A DNA stretch of 64,000 bases from Aeoliella sp052161615 (GTDB lineage Bacteria; Planctomycetota; Planctomycetia; Pirellulales; Lacipirellulaceae). The notes below the pieces were generated by a model. That model was given only the letters and a program-made list of their open reading frames with translations. It did not search any database and was not told the origin of the DNA. Within the stretch, counting starts at the first letter, position 1. Each line of letters begins with the position of its first letter. Position numbers and translations under genes: made by a program. Shown here one piece after another: positions 17,367 to 24,653 of the stretch. The DNA is taken from assembly GCF_052161615.1 (NCBI RefSeq), contig NZ_CP197417.1:682001-746000 (forward strand), read 5' to 3'.

Positions 17367-18189
17367 AGTCGAAACAATGCGTCGCGGGCTCTTGCCTGTG
17401 TTGGGTCGGCGCGTCGTGGATGCCGAGAAGTTGGCGTGTCCTCGCAAGCCGATTCGCATTCTGCCGCGGATTGATCGGCTGCGTGCGCGGATGGTGGGGG
17501 AGACGGTTACCGAGCTTGGGCGTGTTGGCAAACGCGTGGTCGTGGTGCTGTCGAGCGGCGATCGGTTGGTGATCGAGCCGCGGATGACCGGTTTGGTGCT
17601 GCTTGCCGATTCGCCGGACCCGTTGTACTTGCGGCTAAGAGTTCAAATGGCGGGGCGAGGGCCCGAGGCGTTTTACTACTGGGACCGTCGCGGGCTGGGG
17701 GGCGTTCGGCTGTTCTCCGAGGCCGAGTTTGCGGAGGAGTACAGTGCCGCGAAGATCGGTCCCGACGCCCTGGTGATGACCGCCGACCTTTACCGGACGC
17801 GACTGTGTGCGAGCAAGCGGGCAATCAAAGTGGCGCTCTTGGATCAAAAAATCGTTGCCGGCATTGGCAACTTGTACGCCGCCGAAATGTTGTGGCTTGC
17901 CGGCATTCATCCCGAGAAACGGTGCGACCGCGTCACGCGGAAAGAATGGCAGCGACTCGCCGACGCCGGGATCGAAGTGCTCGAAGAGGCGGTTCGGCAC
18001 GAAGGCTCCACGCTGGGCGACGGGACGTACCGCAACGCGCTCAACCAAGATGGCGGCTACCAGAACCTGCACCGCGTCTACGGCCGCGCGGGCGAAGCGT
18101 GCCCGCGGTGCGGCGAGGGGATTCTGCGCATCGTGCAAGCACAGCGGTCGACGTTTTACTGCCGGGGGTGTCAGCGGAAGTCGTCGTAG
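17350..18189 (+). CDS. mutM: Formamidopyrimidine-DNA glycosylase
   Basis: Base-excision repair glycosylase/AP lyase removing 8-oxoguanine and formamidopyrimidines. The N-terminal PELPEVETMRRGL supplies the Pro2 nucleophile and Glu3. GKRVVV near residue 58 holds the conserved lysine, and NLYAAEML belongs to the helix-two-turn-helix region. The C-terminal zinc finger CPRCG...CRGC is complete. The 279-residue length is typical. It overlaps the upstream membrane-protein gene by 17 bp. Confidence 0.96.
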   Translation: MPELPEVETMRRGLLPVLGRRVVDAEKLACPRKPIRILPRIDRLRARMVGETVTELGRVGKRVVVVLSSGDRLVIEPRMTGLVLLADSPDPLYLRLRVQMAGRGPEAFYYWDRRGLGGVRLFSEAEFAEEYSAAKIGPDALVMTADLYRTRLCASKRAIKVALLDQKIVAGIGNLYAAEMLWLAGIHPEKRCDRVTRKEWQRLADAGIEVLEEAVRHEGSTLGDGTYRNALNQDGGYQNLHRVYGRAGEACPRCGEGILRIVQAQRSTFYCRGCQRKSS

Positions 18190-18193
18190 AAGA

Positions 18194-18374
18194 TCGCCAC
18201 GAAGAGGCACGAGAAGCCACGAATAGGAATAAGAACTTACAGCTGCTACCACGCGTTGCTTGAACAAGTAGAGCAGGCAGCTGGATCGAGTCCATTCTTT
18301 TCGTTCTTCGTGTCTCTTCCTCCTTTTCGTGGCCATTCCTGATCCGCAGGTAACGGAATAAATTCCGTTGTACG
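18194..18374. repeat. Composite palindrome plus AACGGAAT palindrome
   Basis: From 18194 CGCCACGAAGAGGCACGAGA faces CTTCCTCCTTTTCGTGGCCA ending at 18338. Next to it, 18351-18374 is a compact palindrome AACGGAATAAATTCCGTT, found also at 28592-28617 and twice at 43583-43650. The pair fills the space between mutM and the DUF3500-like gene. Confidence 0.7.
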
Positions 18375-18442
18375 TTGTGGCAGCGGATTTATCCCGGCTC
18401 TACAATGAGGGCGTCCCACCTTCCTTTCTCTAGGAGCCAGCG

Positions 18443-19480
18443 ATGTTTCCGTTGAACCAGGCGAGTTCGAGTCGGCGTGAATTCTTGAACAATGCAGGTA
18501 AGCTGGCCGTGGGGGCGGGGGTGGCGTCGATGTTGCCGGGGGTTCGTTTGCTGGCGAGCGAGCCGGCGAAGAAGATCGTGACGCCCGAGCTAATGACCAA
18601 GGTGCTGTACGATTCGTTGTCGCCAGGGCAGCGCGAGGCGGTTTGTTTTGCGTGGGACCATGAAGATGGTCGCGGGCTGCTCCGCACGCATGTGTCGGCG
18701 AACTGGGACATCACCGACAAGTTCGTGGCGAGCGATTTCTTCACGAATGACCAGCGCGAGATGGTGCGGCTCATCTTCGAAGGGATCGTGCAGCCGGAGT
18801 GGCACGAGCGGATTTACAAGCAACTGAAAGACGACTCGGGCGGATTCGGCAAGCAGAACAGCTTTGCGATTTTTGGCGAGCCGGGTTCCGACAAGTGCGA
18901 GTTTGTGCTCACCGGTCGGCACATGACGCTGCGGGCCGATGGCAACACGACGCCGCACGTGGCGTTCGGCGGGCCGATCTTCTATGGCCACGCGGCCGAG
19001 ACGTTCGACGAAAGCCCCAAGCATCGTGGCAACGTGTTCTGGCCACAAGCCGAGGCTGCGAACAAGCTCTACCAAATGCTCGATGGCGAACAGCAAGAAG
19101 CGGCGCTGGTGCTGAACCCGAACATGCCGGCCGAGGACGACGTATACTTCGAGGGCGACGCGGTCAAGGAGTTCCAGGGCATCCCAGTGGGCCAGCTTTC
19201 GAGCGATCAACAAGAGCACATGCAGGTGGTGCTGAAGAAACTTATCGAGCCCTACCGCACCGACGATCAGAACGAAGTGCTCAAGTGCCTCGAAAAGCAC
19301 GGCGGCCTCAACGCGTGCCACCTGGCGTTTTACCAGGAGGGTGACCTGGGTAACGACAAAGTGTGGGACAACTGGCGGCTAGAAGGCCCCGCGTTCGTCT
19401 GGCACTTCCGCGGCGCGCCGCACGTGCACTGCTGGGTACACGTGGCAGATAGTCCCGAGGTGGAACTCAACGCGGGATAG
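18443..19480 (+). CDS. Exported DUF3500-like protein
   Basis: A 345-residue protein with AGGAG just before ATG 18443. The N-terminus SSSRREFLNNAGKLAVGAGV is a Tat-type signal (twin Arg plus FL), implying export in folded form. The body resembles DUF3500: it has LTGRHMTLRADGNTTPHVAFGG-like and GPIFYGHA segments and the C-terminal HFRGAPHVHCWVHVAD, rich in His and a possible metal site. Members of this family have no assigned reaction. The gene stands alone; a hairpin follows at 19512. Confidence 0.72.
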   Translation: MFPLNQASSSRREFLNNAGKLAVGAGVASMLPGVRLLASEPAKKIVTPELMTKVLYDSLSPGQREAVCFAWDHEDGRGLLRTHVSANWDITDKFVASDFFTNDQREMVRLIFEGIVQPEWHERIYKQLKDDSGGFGKQNSFAIFGEPGSDKCEFVLTGRHMTLRADGNTTPHVAFGGPIFYGHAAETFDESPKHRGNVFWPQAEAANKLYQMLDGEQQEAALVLNPNMPAEDDVYFEGDAVKEFQGIPVGQLSSDQQEHMQVVLKKLIEPYRTDDQNEVLKCLEKHGGLNACHLAFYQEGDLGNDKVWDNWRLEGPAFVWHFRGAPHVHCWVHVADSPEVELNAG

Positions 19481-19511
19481 CGACTTGAGTTCCCTCCCCC
19501 CGACCAATAGA

Positions 19512-19553
19512 GTTCCCTCTCCTCGTCCCGGGTGAGGGACGGGGAGAGGGAAC
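19512..19553. terminator. Hairpin between convergent genes
   Basis: An 18-bp stem with a single mismatch (GTTCCCTCTCC against GGAGAGGGAAC outermost) and a 6-nt loop. It lies 31 bp after the DUF3500-like stop and about 70 bp before the nnrE stop on the opposite strand. No T-run, so intrinsic termination is uncertain. The sequence belongs to the same C-rich family as 43521-43563. Confidence 0.55.
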
Positions 19554-19597
19554 GTGGCGCCCCGCTCAGCTGTGATACTTGAGAAGCCTGTTGAGTC

Positions 19598-19625
19598 GGT
19601 CCGACGACGCGTAGGTCGTCGGCTA
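19598..19625 (+). repeat. GTCCGACGACACGTAGG family repeat
   Basis: A 28-bp unit containing the palindrome CCGACGACGCGTAGGTCGTCGG. It supplies the stop codon (TAG, read on the minus strand at 19623-19625) of nnrE. Two more copies, in inverted orientation to each other, are at 21293-21320 and 21362-21388. Confidence 0.8.
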
Positions 19626-20312
19626 TTGGGGGATTTCTTCTAGCAACTTCCTTGGGATCCCGATGTCGATCACTTCGACTTCTCCCAAGTACGCTTGCGC
19701 CGAGGGATTTGCGTAGCCGACTTTCGTGGTGACGAACGTCGCGGTGACATTCGCGCGAACGGTAGTCGCTGATGCGATGCCCGTGTCGCAGTCGAGGCCG
19801 CTGGGGACGTCGATGGCGAGGCGCTTCGCGGGTTCGGCGTTCATCCATTCGATGATCGAGTCGTACGGCGGGCGGGGATCGTCGGTGGCGCCGGTGCCGA
19901 GTAGGCAGTCGACGAGCCAGTCGCAACCTTGGCACGCGTGATCGAGTGCGTCCGGCAATGCGGCTGAACCCCCTTCGTCGGCGAGTGGAATAATCATCGA
20001 GCCAGACTTCCGGAGGATTTGAAAGTTCGCGGCCGCGTCGCCGGTGAGTTCCTCGGGGCGCGGCACGAGTATTACGCGGGCTTCGTACCCGCGAATCTCC
20101 AGATGCCGCGCGATGACAAATCCGTCGCCGCCGTTGTTGCCTTTGCCGCAGAGGATGGCGACGGGGCCGGCGATGCCGCGGCGCTCTAGGAGATCCACGC
20201 ACCCACGCCCGGCGTTTTCCATGAGCACCAGACCCGACATGCCGTACTGGTTGATAGCAATGCGATCGACTTCGCGCGATTGCTGGCGGGTGAGGGCGAT
20301 GCGGTCTTCCAT
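19623..20312 (-). CDS. nnrE: NAD(P)H-hydrate epimerase
   Basis: Interconverts R and S forms of damaged NAD(P)H hydrates so that NnrD can repair them. The 229-residue YjeF N-terminal fold contains GKGNNGGDGFVIARHLE and the catalytic-region DVPSGLDCDTG. In many bacteria this domain is fused to the dehydratase; here the two are separate and divergent, 75 bp apart, so they may share a bidirectional promoter region. The C-terminus is defined by a repeat that overlaps the stop. Confidence 0.93.
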   Translation of the reverse strand: MEDRIALTRQQSREVDRIAINQYGMSGLVLMENAGRGCVDLLERRGIAGPVAILCGKGNNGGDGFVIARHLEIRGYEARVILVPRPEELTGDAAANFQILRKSGSMIIPLADEGGSAALPDALDHACQGCDWLVDCLLGTGATDDPRPPYDSIIEWMNAEPAKRLAIDVPSGLDCDTGIASATTVRANVTATFVTTKVGYANPSAQAYLGEVEVIDIGIPRKLLEEIPQ

Positions 20313-20387
20313 ACGTGTGTTATCGCGCAGGGCAGGGGCATCCGCAACCGCCTGTGGAGGCCGCGAAGTTCTGCTACAATCCGCCCT

Positions 20388-21272
20388 ATGAAAGACACGG
20401 TAAAAGATCTATCGAAGCAAGCGGTGCCGAGACTCGAACCTCGCGATCAGCAAGGGCATAAGGGCAATTATGGCCGAGTGCTGCTGGTGGGTGGCTCGCG
20501 TGGGATGGCTGGGAGCATCTCACTGTCGGGCATGGCGGCGCTGCGCTCGGGCGCGGGGCTGGTGACCATTGCGACGCCGCGGTGCGTGCAGTCGACCGTG
20601 GCGAGTTTCTCGCCCGCCTACATGACGGTGGGCCTGGCGGACGACGACGATCGGCTCGATACGCACGCGATGGATCCGTTGATGGAGCTGGTCAAGGAAG
20701 CCGACGTGATTGCAATTGGTCCGGGGCTGGGCCGTTCGCCGGCGATCGTATCCATCGTCGAGCAACTTTACACGCAGGTTGCGAAGCCAATGGTGGTGGA
20801 CGCCGACGCGCTCAACGCACTGGCGAAGCTGCCCGAGGCGCTCGCCACGCCGCGCGGCCCACGCGTCCTCACTCCGCACCCAGGTGAGTTTGCGCGGTTG
20901 ACGGGGGACAAACTCGGCGCGCGTCCTTCCACGCGAACGAAGGGAGCACTGGCACTTGCGCTGCGTGACAAGTCGCACCAGACAATTGTGGTGCTCAAGG
21001 GATCGGGCACCGTCGTGGCGAACCACAAGCAGCACGCCACCAACGCGACCGGCAACCCCGGCATGGGAACCGGCGGAGCGGGGGACGTGCTCACCGGCGT
21101 GATCGCGGCACTGCTGGCGCAAGGTCTCGACGCTTGGCAATCCGCACGTCTCGGCGTGCACGTGCATGGACTGGCCGGCGACCACGCGGCGGAGAAGCTC
21201 GGACAGGTTTCGCTGATTGCGACGGATATTGTCGACTACTTGCCGTCGGCGTTTCGGGAGTTGGGGGAGTAG
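20388..21272 (+). CDS. nnrD: ADP-dependent NAD(P)H-hydrate dehydratase
   Basis: Dehydrates S-NAD(P)HX back to NAD(P)H using ADP. The 294-residue protein from ATG 20388 has the ribokinase-like core GNYGRVLLVGGSRGMAGS, the substrate loop LTPHPGEFARLTG and the nucleotide motif GTGGAGDVLTG. An open frame continues 36 codons upstream but would overlap the nnrE start region. Divergent from nnrE, its functional partner. Confidence 0.95.
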   Translation: MKDTVKDLSKQAVPRLEPRDQQGHKGNYGRVLLVGGSRGMAGSISLSGMAALRSGAGLVTIATPRCVQSTVASFSPAYMTVGLADDDDRLDTHAMDPLMELVKEADVIAIGPGLGRSPAIVSIVEQLYTQVAKPMVVDADALNALAKLPEALATPRGPRVLTPHPGEFARLTGDKLGARPSTRTKGALALALRDKSHQTIVVLKGSGTVVANHKQHATNATGNPGMGTGGAGDVLTGVIAALLAQGLDAWQSARLGVHVHGLAGDHAAEKLGQVSLIATDIVDYLPSAFRELGE

Positions 21273-21292
21273 TGCATCGGACCGAGGCTCAT

Positions 21293-21388
21293 GGTCCGAC
21301 GACACGTAGGTCGTCGGCTATTCACCTTCAAGTGGAGAGAACACTCTTTATTCTCACACATTAGCCGAGGACCTACGTGTCGTCGGAC
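21293..21388. repeat. Inverted pair of GTCCGACGACACGTAGG repeats
   Basis: Copies at 21293-21320 (plus) and 21362-21388 (minus) form a 96-bp REPIN-like element with a 41-bp spacer. On the minus strand its right edge interrupts a toxin-like reading frame (see 21354-21497). Confidence 0.85.
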
Positions 21389-21497
21389 TCCCCCCGCTGG
21401 TTTCGGCATCGAGTGTGGTAAGAACATCGTGCCCCAGCTCTCGGAGTCGTTGGACTATGGGAAGCGGGAAGTTTTCATTGGCGTAGAGCCGAGCCAT
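21354..21497 (-). pseudogene. Truncated DUF5615-like (PIN-like) toxin
   Basis: The frame begins at ATG 21497, overlapping the antitoxin stop as TAATG, and reads MARLYANENFPLPIVQRLRE then LGHDVLTTLDAETSG. This matches the N-terminus of DUF5615 / Mut7-C-like PIN-fold toxins, including the Asp/Glu-Asn-Phe-Pro active-site strand. After about 35 residues it runs into the palindromic repeat ending at 21388 and stops at 47 codons, against roughly 110 in intact members. No remainder of the gene is found on the far side. It is therefore most likely a broken toxin whose antitoxin survives. Confidence 0.7.
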
Positions 21498-21850
21498 TAC
21501 GCGGCCTCATTGTCGACGATCTGCTGTTCGATTTCGTCGCGATGGAGTTCGACGTATCGCCACGCGTTGATGAGGTCGTCGTCTCGCAAAGAAGGGTAGG
21601 CCGCCAATAGTTCGCTATTAGATTTCCCCAACCGACGAGCCTGCTCCAACAGCCAGACGGGTATGCGCGTGCGAACGATCCGCGCTTCGCCGCCGCACAC
21701 ACGGGGATCGACATCGATTCCGGTGATCAGGTCCGAATTTCCCGCACCCGTGAGCCCCGTCTCGCGTGTCAGTTGTTGGGCGAGCAGCAGGCGTTCCGCC
21801 GCCGATAGTCGTGGCAGGATGGCTTCGATTTGTGCAAATTCGGTGCTCAT
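21497..21850 (-). CDS. DUF433 antitoxin-like protein
   Basis: A 117-residue protein. The C-terminal half has the DUF433 signature: ITGIDVDPRVCGGEARIVRT, then IPVWLLEQARRLGKSNSELL and a YPSLRDDDLINAWRY helix, a winged-helix-like DNA-binding domain. DUF433 genes commonly precede DUF5615 toxins. Here the ATG of the toxin remnant overlaps its stop codon, so they form a translationally coupled pair. The N-terminal 40 residues are an extra helical segment. Confidence 0.85.
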   Translation of the reverse strand: MSTEFAQIEAILPRLSAAERLLLAQQLTRETGLTGAGNSDLITGIDVDPRVCGGEARIVRTRIPVWLLEQARRLGKSNSELLAAYPSLRDDDLINAWRYVELHRDEIEQQIVDNEAA

Positions 21851-22006
21851 GAGATGGGATCCCTGGGACGCTTCAATTCTACCATTCTATTTTATCACGC
21901 GGGCAGAGCACCGTCCCAGGTCGAAACTCCCCCCGCGTTGACCTAAACCCCCGCGGGTTCGATACTGGTGGTTTGGTAGTTTTTCAGGCCGCACGAGAGC
22001 CAGCCG

Positions 22007-22966
22007 GTGCAAGTTATTCGCCATGTTCACGATTTGCCACCCATTGCCCGTGGGGGGGCGGTGAGCATCGGGAACTTCGATGGCGTTCATCTGGGGCACG
22101 CTCGCATCATTGCGAAGCTGCTGGAGCGGGCTCGCGAAGTGGGAGGGCCGGCGGTGGTGTTCACGTTCGACCCCCACCCCGCAAGGCTGTTGCGTCCCGA
22201 GGCTTGTCCGCCACCGCTGACGTGGACTGAGCGCAAGGCCGAGTTGCTCGCCGGGCTTGGGGTCGATTGGGTGGTCGCCTACCCCACGGATATGGGGCTG
22301 TTGTCGCTGGTGCCGCGCGAGTTTTTCGATCGCGTGATCCTCGAAGTGCTCGATGCCCGCGCGATTGTTGAAGGGCCGAACTTTTTCTTTGGCAAGAACC
22401 GCGCAGGGAACATCGCCACGCTCGCCGAGTACGCCGCGAGCGAGGGGATCACGCTCGACATCGTCGAACCGTTGGAAGAAGACCAATCGCTCATTAGTAG
22501 CTCGCGCGTCCGCGACCTGGTGCATTTGGGGCGTGTGGGCGAAGCGAGGCGTTGGCTCACGTCGCCGTACCGCATACGTGGCTTGGTGACGCACGGGGCA
22601 GGGCGGGGGACCGAGCTCGGTTATCCCACGGCGAATCTCGAAGGAATCGACACGCTGCTTCCAGCCCACGGCGTGTATGCTTGCGTGGCGTGGGTGGCGG
22701 GTCGCGGAGTGCCGGCGGCGCTCAATTTGGGGCCCAATCCGACGTTTGGCGACATGACCACCAAGGTCGAAGTACACTTGATTGGGTCCGACGAGACTCT
22801 GTACGGCCAGATTCTGGAAGTCGACTTCCTGGAGCGGCTGCGTGACACGCGGATGTTCGACTCAGCCACCGCGCTTAAGACGCAGCTCGAGATGGACGTC
22901 GCCTCGGCGGGACAACTGGCAACCGAATACCTGGCCCACATCGGCCAAACGGCAACGAGGACTTGA
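22007..22966 (+). CDS. ribF: Bifunctional riboflavin kinase / FAD synthetase
   Basis: Makes FMN from riboflavin and then FAD. The 319-residue protein starts at GTG 22007. The N-terminal nucleotidyltransferase domain has IGNFDGVHLGH (His28/His31), and the ISSSRVRDL motif follows near residue 163. The C-terminal flavokinase domain has GYPTANLE and the catalytic-loop region LNLGPNPTFGD. Its stop overlaps the next start (TGATG), giving a coupled operon with the DHH phosphoesterase. Confidence 0.95.
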   Translation: MQVIRHVHDLPPIARGGAVSIGNFDGVHLGHARIIAKLLERAREVGGPAVVFTFDPHPARLLRPEACPPPLTWTERKAELLAGLGVDWVVAYPTDMGLLSLVPREFFDRVILEVLDARAIVEGPNFFFGKNRAGNIATLAEYAASEGITLDIVEPLEEDQSLISSSRVRDLVHLGRVGEARRWLTSPYRIRGLVTHGAGRGTELGYPTANLEGIDTLLPAHGVYACVAWVAGRGVPAALNLGPNPTFGDMTTKVEVHLIGSDETLYGQILEVDFLERLRDTRMFDSATALKTQLEMDVASAGQLATEYLAHIGQTATRT

Positions 22967-23961
22967 TGGCAATTGCGTGGCGAGAGTTTGTCGACTTGGT
23001 GGCTGCGAACGAATCGTTTGTGCTCACCACGCACATGCGCGCGGACTGCGACGCGCTCGGCAGCGAGATGGCAATGGCCGCCGCGCTCGAGGCACTAGGC
23101 AAGAAAGTCCGCGTCGTGAACTCCGACTCGGTTCCGCCGCACATTCAGTTCATGGATCCGCACCGCCGCATCGAGACGCTCGGTGAGAATGTCCTTCCCA
23201 GCGAGCTGCTGGCGGAGGGCGTCGACGTGATGATGGTGCTTGACACCAGCGCTTGGCAACAGCTCGGTCCAATGGGCGAAGTGATTCGTGCATCGAACGC
23301 CCAGAAGGTGGTGATCGATCACCACGTGAGTGGTGACGACATGGGTGCGATTGTGTTCAAAGACGACTCGGCCGAGGCCAATGGACGGCTGGTGCTTGAA
23401 GCGATAGAGGCACTCGGCGTTCCCGTTTCGGAAGAGATGGCCTCGGCACTGTTCGCCGCGATTGCGACCGACACCGGTTGGTTTCGTTTTCCCTCGGTTG
23501 GCGCGACGACCTACGCGGCGGTCGAGAAGTTGGTGGCCGCAGGAGCTTCGCCTTCGGACATGTTCGGACAGTTGTACGAGCAGAACACGCTGGCCCGGGT
23601 GCAATTGCATGGCCGGATCATGACCAGCATTCTCGTCGACGCCGATGGCCGCATGGCGCACGCTGTGGCGACGCTCGACGACATCGCGGAGACTGGTGCG
23701 GAGGCGAGCGATAGCGAAGACGTGGTAAACCGCTTGCTGACGATCGCCGGCGTCGAGGTGGCGGCCCTGCTCGTGGCGGTCGACCCCGCGCTGACGAAAG
23801 TGAGCCTTCGCAGCCAGGGGGAATTCGACGTGCGAGCCGTTGCCGAGAAGTTCGGGGGGGGCGGGCACCGGGCGGCGGCGGGATTGCGAATTGCCGCTCC
23901 GGTTACCGAGGCTCGGGAGCAAATCGTCGCGGCGCTCGCCGAGAAAATGATGGCCCGGTAG
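22966..23961 (+). CDS. nrnA: DHH-DHHA1 phosphoesterase (NrnA-like)
   Basis: Predicted oligoribonuclease and/or pAp phosphatase. The 331 residues contain the N-terminal metal motifs HMRADCDALGSE and VMMVLDTS, then the name-giving VIDHHVSG. A TDTGWFRF motif follows, and the C-terminal DHHA1 domain has the GGGGHRAAAG substrate loop. ATG 22966 overlaps the ribF stop. No PAS/GGDEF regions are present, so it is NrnA-type rather than GdpP. Some NrnA-like enzymes also cleave pApA, which would link to the diadenylate cyclase of this window; that is inference. Confidence 0.9.
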   Translation: MAIAWREFVDLVAANESFVLTTHMRADCDALGSEMAMAAALEALGKKVRVVNSDSVPPHIQFMDPHRRIETLGENVLPSELLAEGVDVMMVLDTSAWQQLGPMGEVIRASNAQKVVIDHHVSGDDMGAIVFKDDSAEANGRLVLEAIEALGVPVSEEMASALFAAIATDTGWFRFPSVGATTYAAVEKLVAAGASPSDMFGQLYEQNTLARVQLHGRIMTSILVDADGRMAHAVATLDDIAETGAEASDSEDVVNRLLTIAGVEVAALLVAVDPALTKVSLRSQGEFDVRAVAEKFGGGGHRAAAGLRIAAPVTEAREQIVAALAEKMMAR

Positions 23962-24017
23962 AAAAATGTGTGCCAAAATGGCTGTTTGCGGACAGTTAAA
24001 AGGTGGAGACTCTCGCG

Positions 24018-24581
24018 ATGAATGATCAATCAACCCCCGCGCGCGATGTGCCGCGGCGCTCGTTTATGTCGAAACTCGCCGCCGCGATGGTGGGCCTGGG
24101 GGCGCTCGCGCTCGCCACGGTGCCGGGCCTCGCGGTGCTGGTCGACCCGCTGCGGAAGAAGCAGAAGTCGGCGGACGGCAACTGGATTCGCGTGACATCG
24201 CTCAGCCAACTGCCCGCCGATGGCAAGCCGCGGTTGTTTCCGGTGATCAACGCCGAGCCGCGCGACAAGTGGAATCTCTACGACCCGCAGCCCGAGAAGC
24301 CGGTGTTTCTGATTCGCAAGAGCGAAGACGAATTGCCGATCGCGTTCAGCTCGGTTTGCCCTCACCTTGGTTGCATCTTCAATTTCAGTTCGGCCGAGGA
24401 CTGCTTCATCTGCCCGTGCCACAACGCCATCTTCCACGTCGATGGCCATCAGGACGCGAACTGCACGACCAGCCCCCGCGATATGGACACGCTGGACGTG
24501 AAGGTGGACAAGGCGACCGGCGACGTGCTGGTCGACTATCGACGCTTCAAGCAGGGTATCTCCGAGAAGGTGGCGATCTAG
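24018..24581 (+). CDS. Rieske iron-sulfur protein of a quinol oxidase bc-type complex
   Basis: A 187-residue protein from ATG 24018 with GGTGGAG upstream. The N-terminus has a Tat-like region (PRRSFMSKLAAAMVG) and a membrane anchor at about 20-43. The [2Fe-2S] site is complete: CPHLGC at 114-119 and CPCH at 132-135, giving Cys114/His116 and Cys132/His135 as ligands and a Cys119-Cys134 disulfide. It accepts electrons from menaquinol and passes them to cytochrome c. The cytochrome b gene follows in the same direction. Confidence 0.95.
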   Translation: MNDQSTPARDVPRRSFMSKLAAAMVGLGALALATVPGLAVLVDPLRKKQKSADGNWIRVTSLSQLPADGKPRLFPVINAEPRDKWNLYDPQPEKPVFLIRKSEDELPIAFSSVCPHLGCIFNFSSAEDCFICPCHNAIFHVDGHQDANCTTSPRDMDTLDVKVDKATGDVLVDYRRFKQGISEKVAI

Positions 24582-24653
24582 TACCATCCTAAACGGTGCG
24601 GCGCGGGGCGGAATCTCACAAGACGTGACTTGGTGCGACAGGTGCGACGGATC

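Noticed and set aside
20313..20387. Specific -35/-10 promoter boxes between nnrE and nnrD
   Set aside because: The 75-bp divergent gap must contain promoters, but I could not identify convincing boxes for this lineage.
20425..20460. tRNA-like T-arm sequence (GAGACTCGAACCTCG) at the start of nnrD
   Set aside because: No acceptor, D or anticodon arms can be formed around it, and it is in frame within nnrD.
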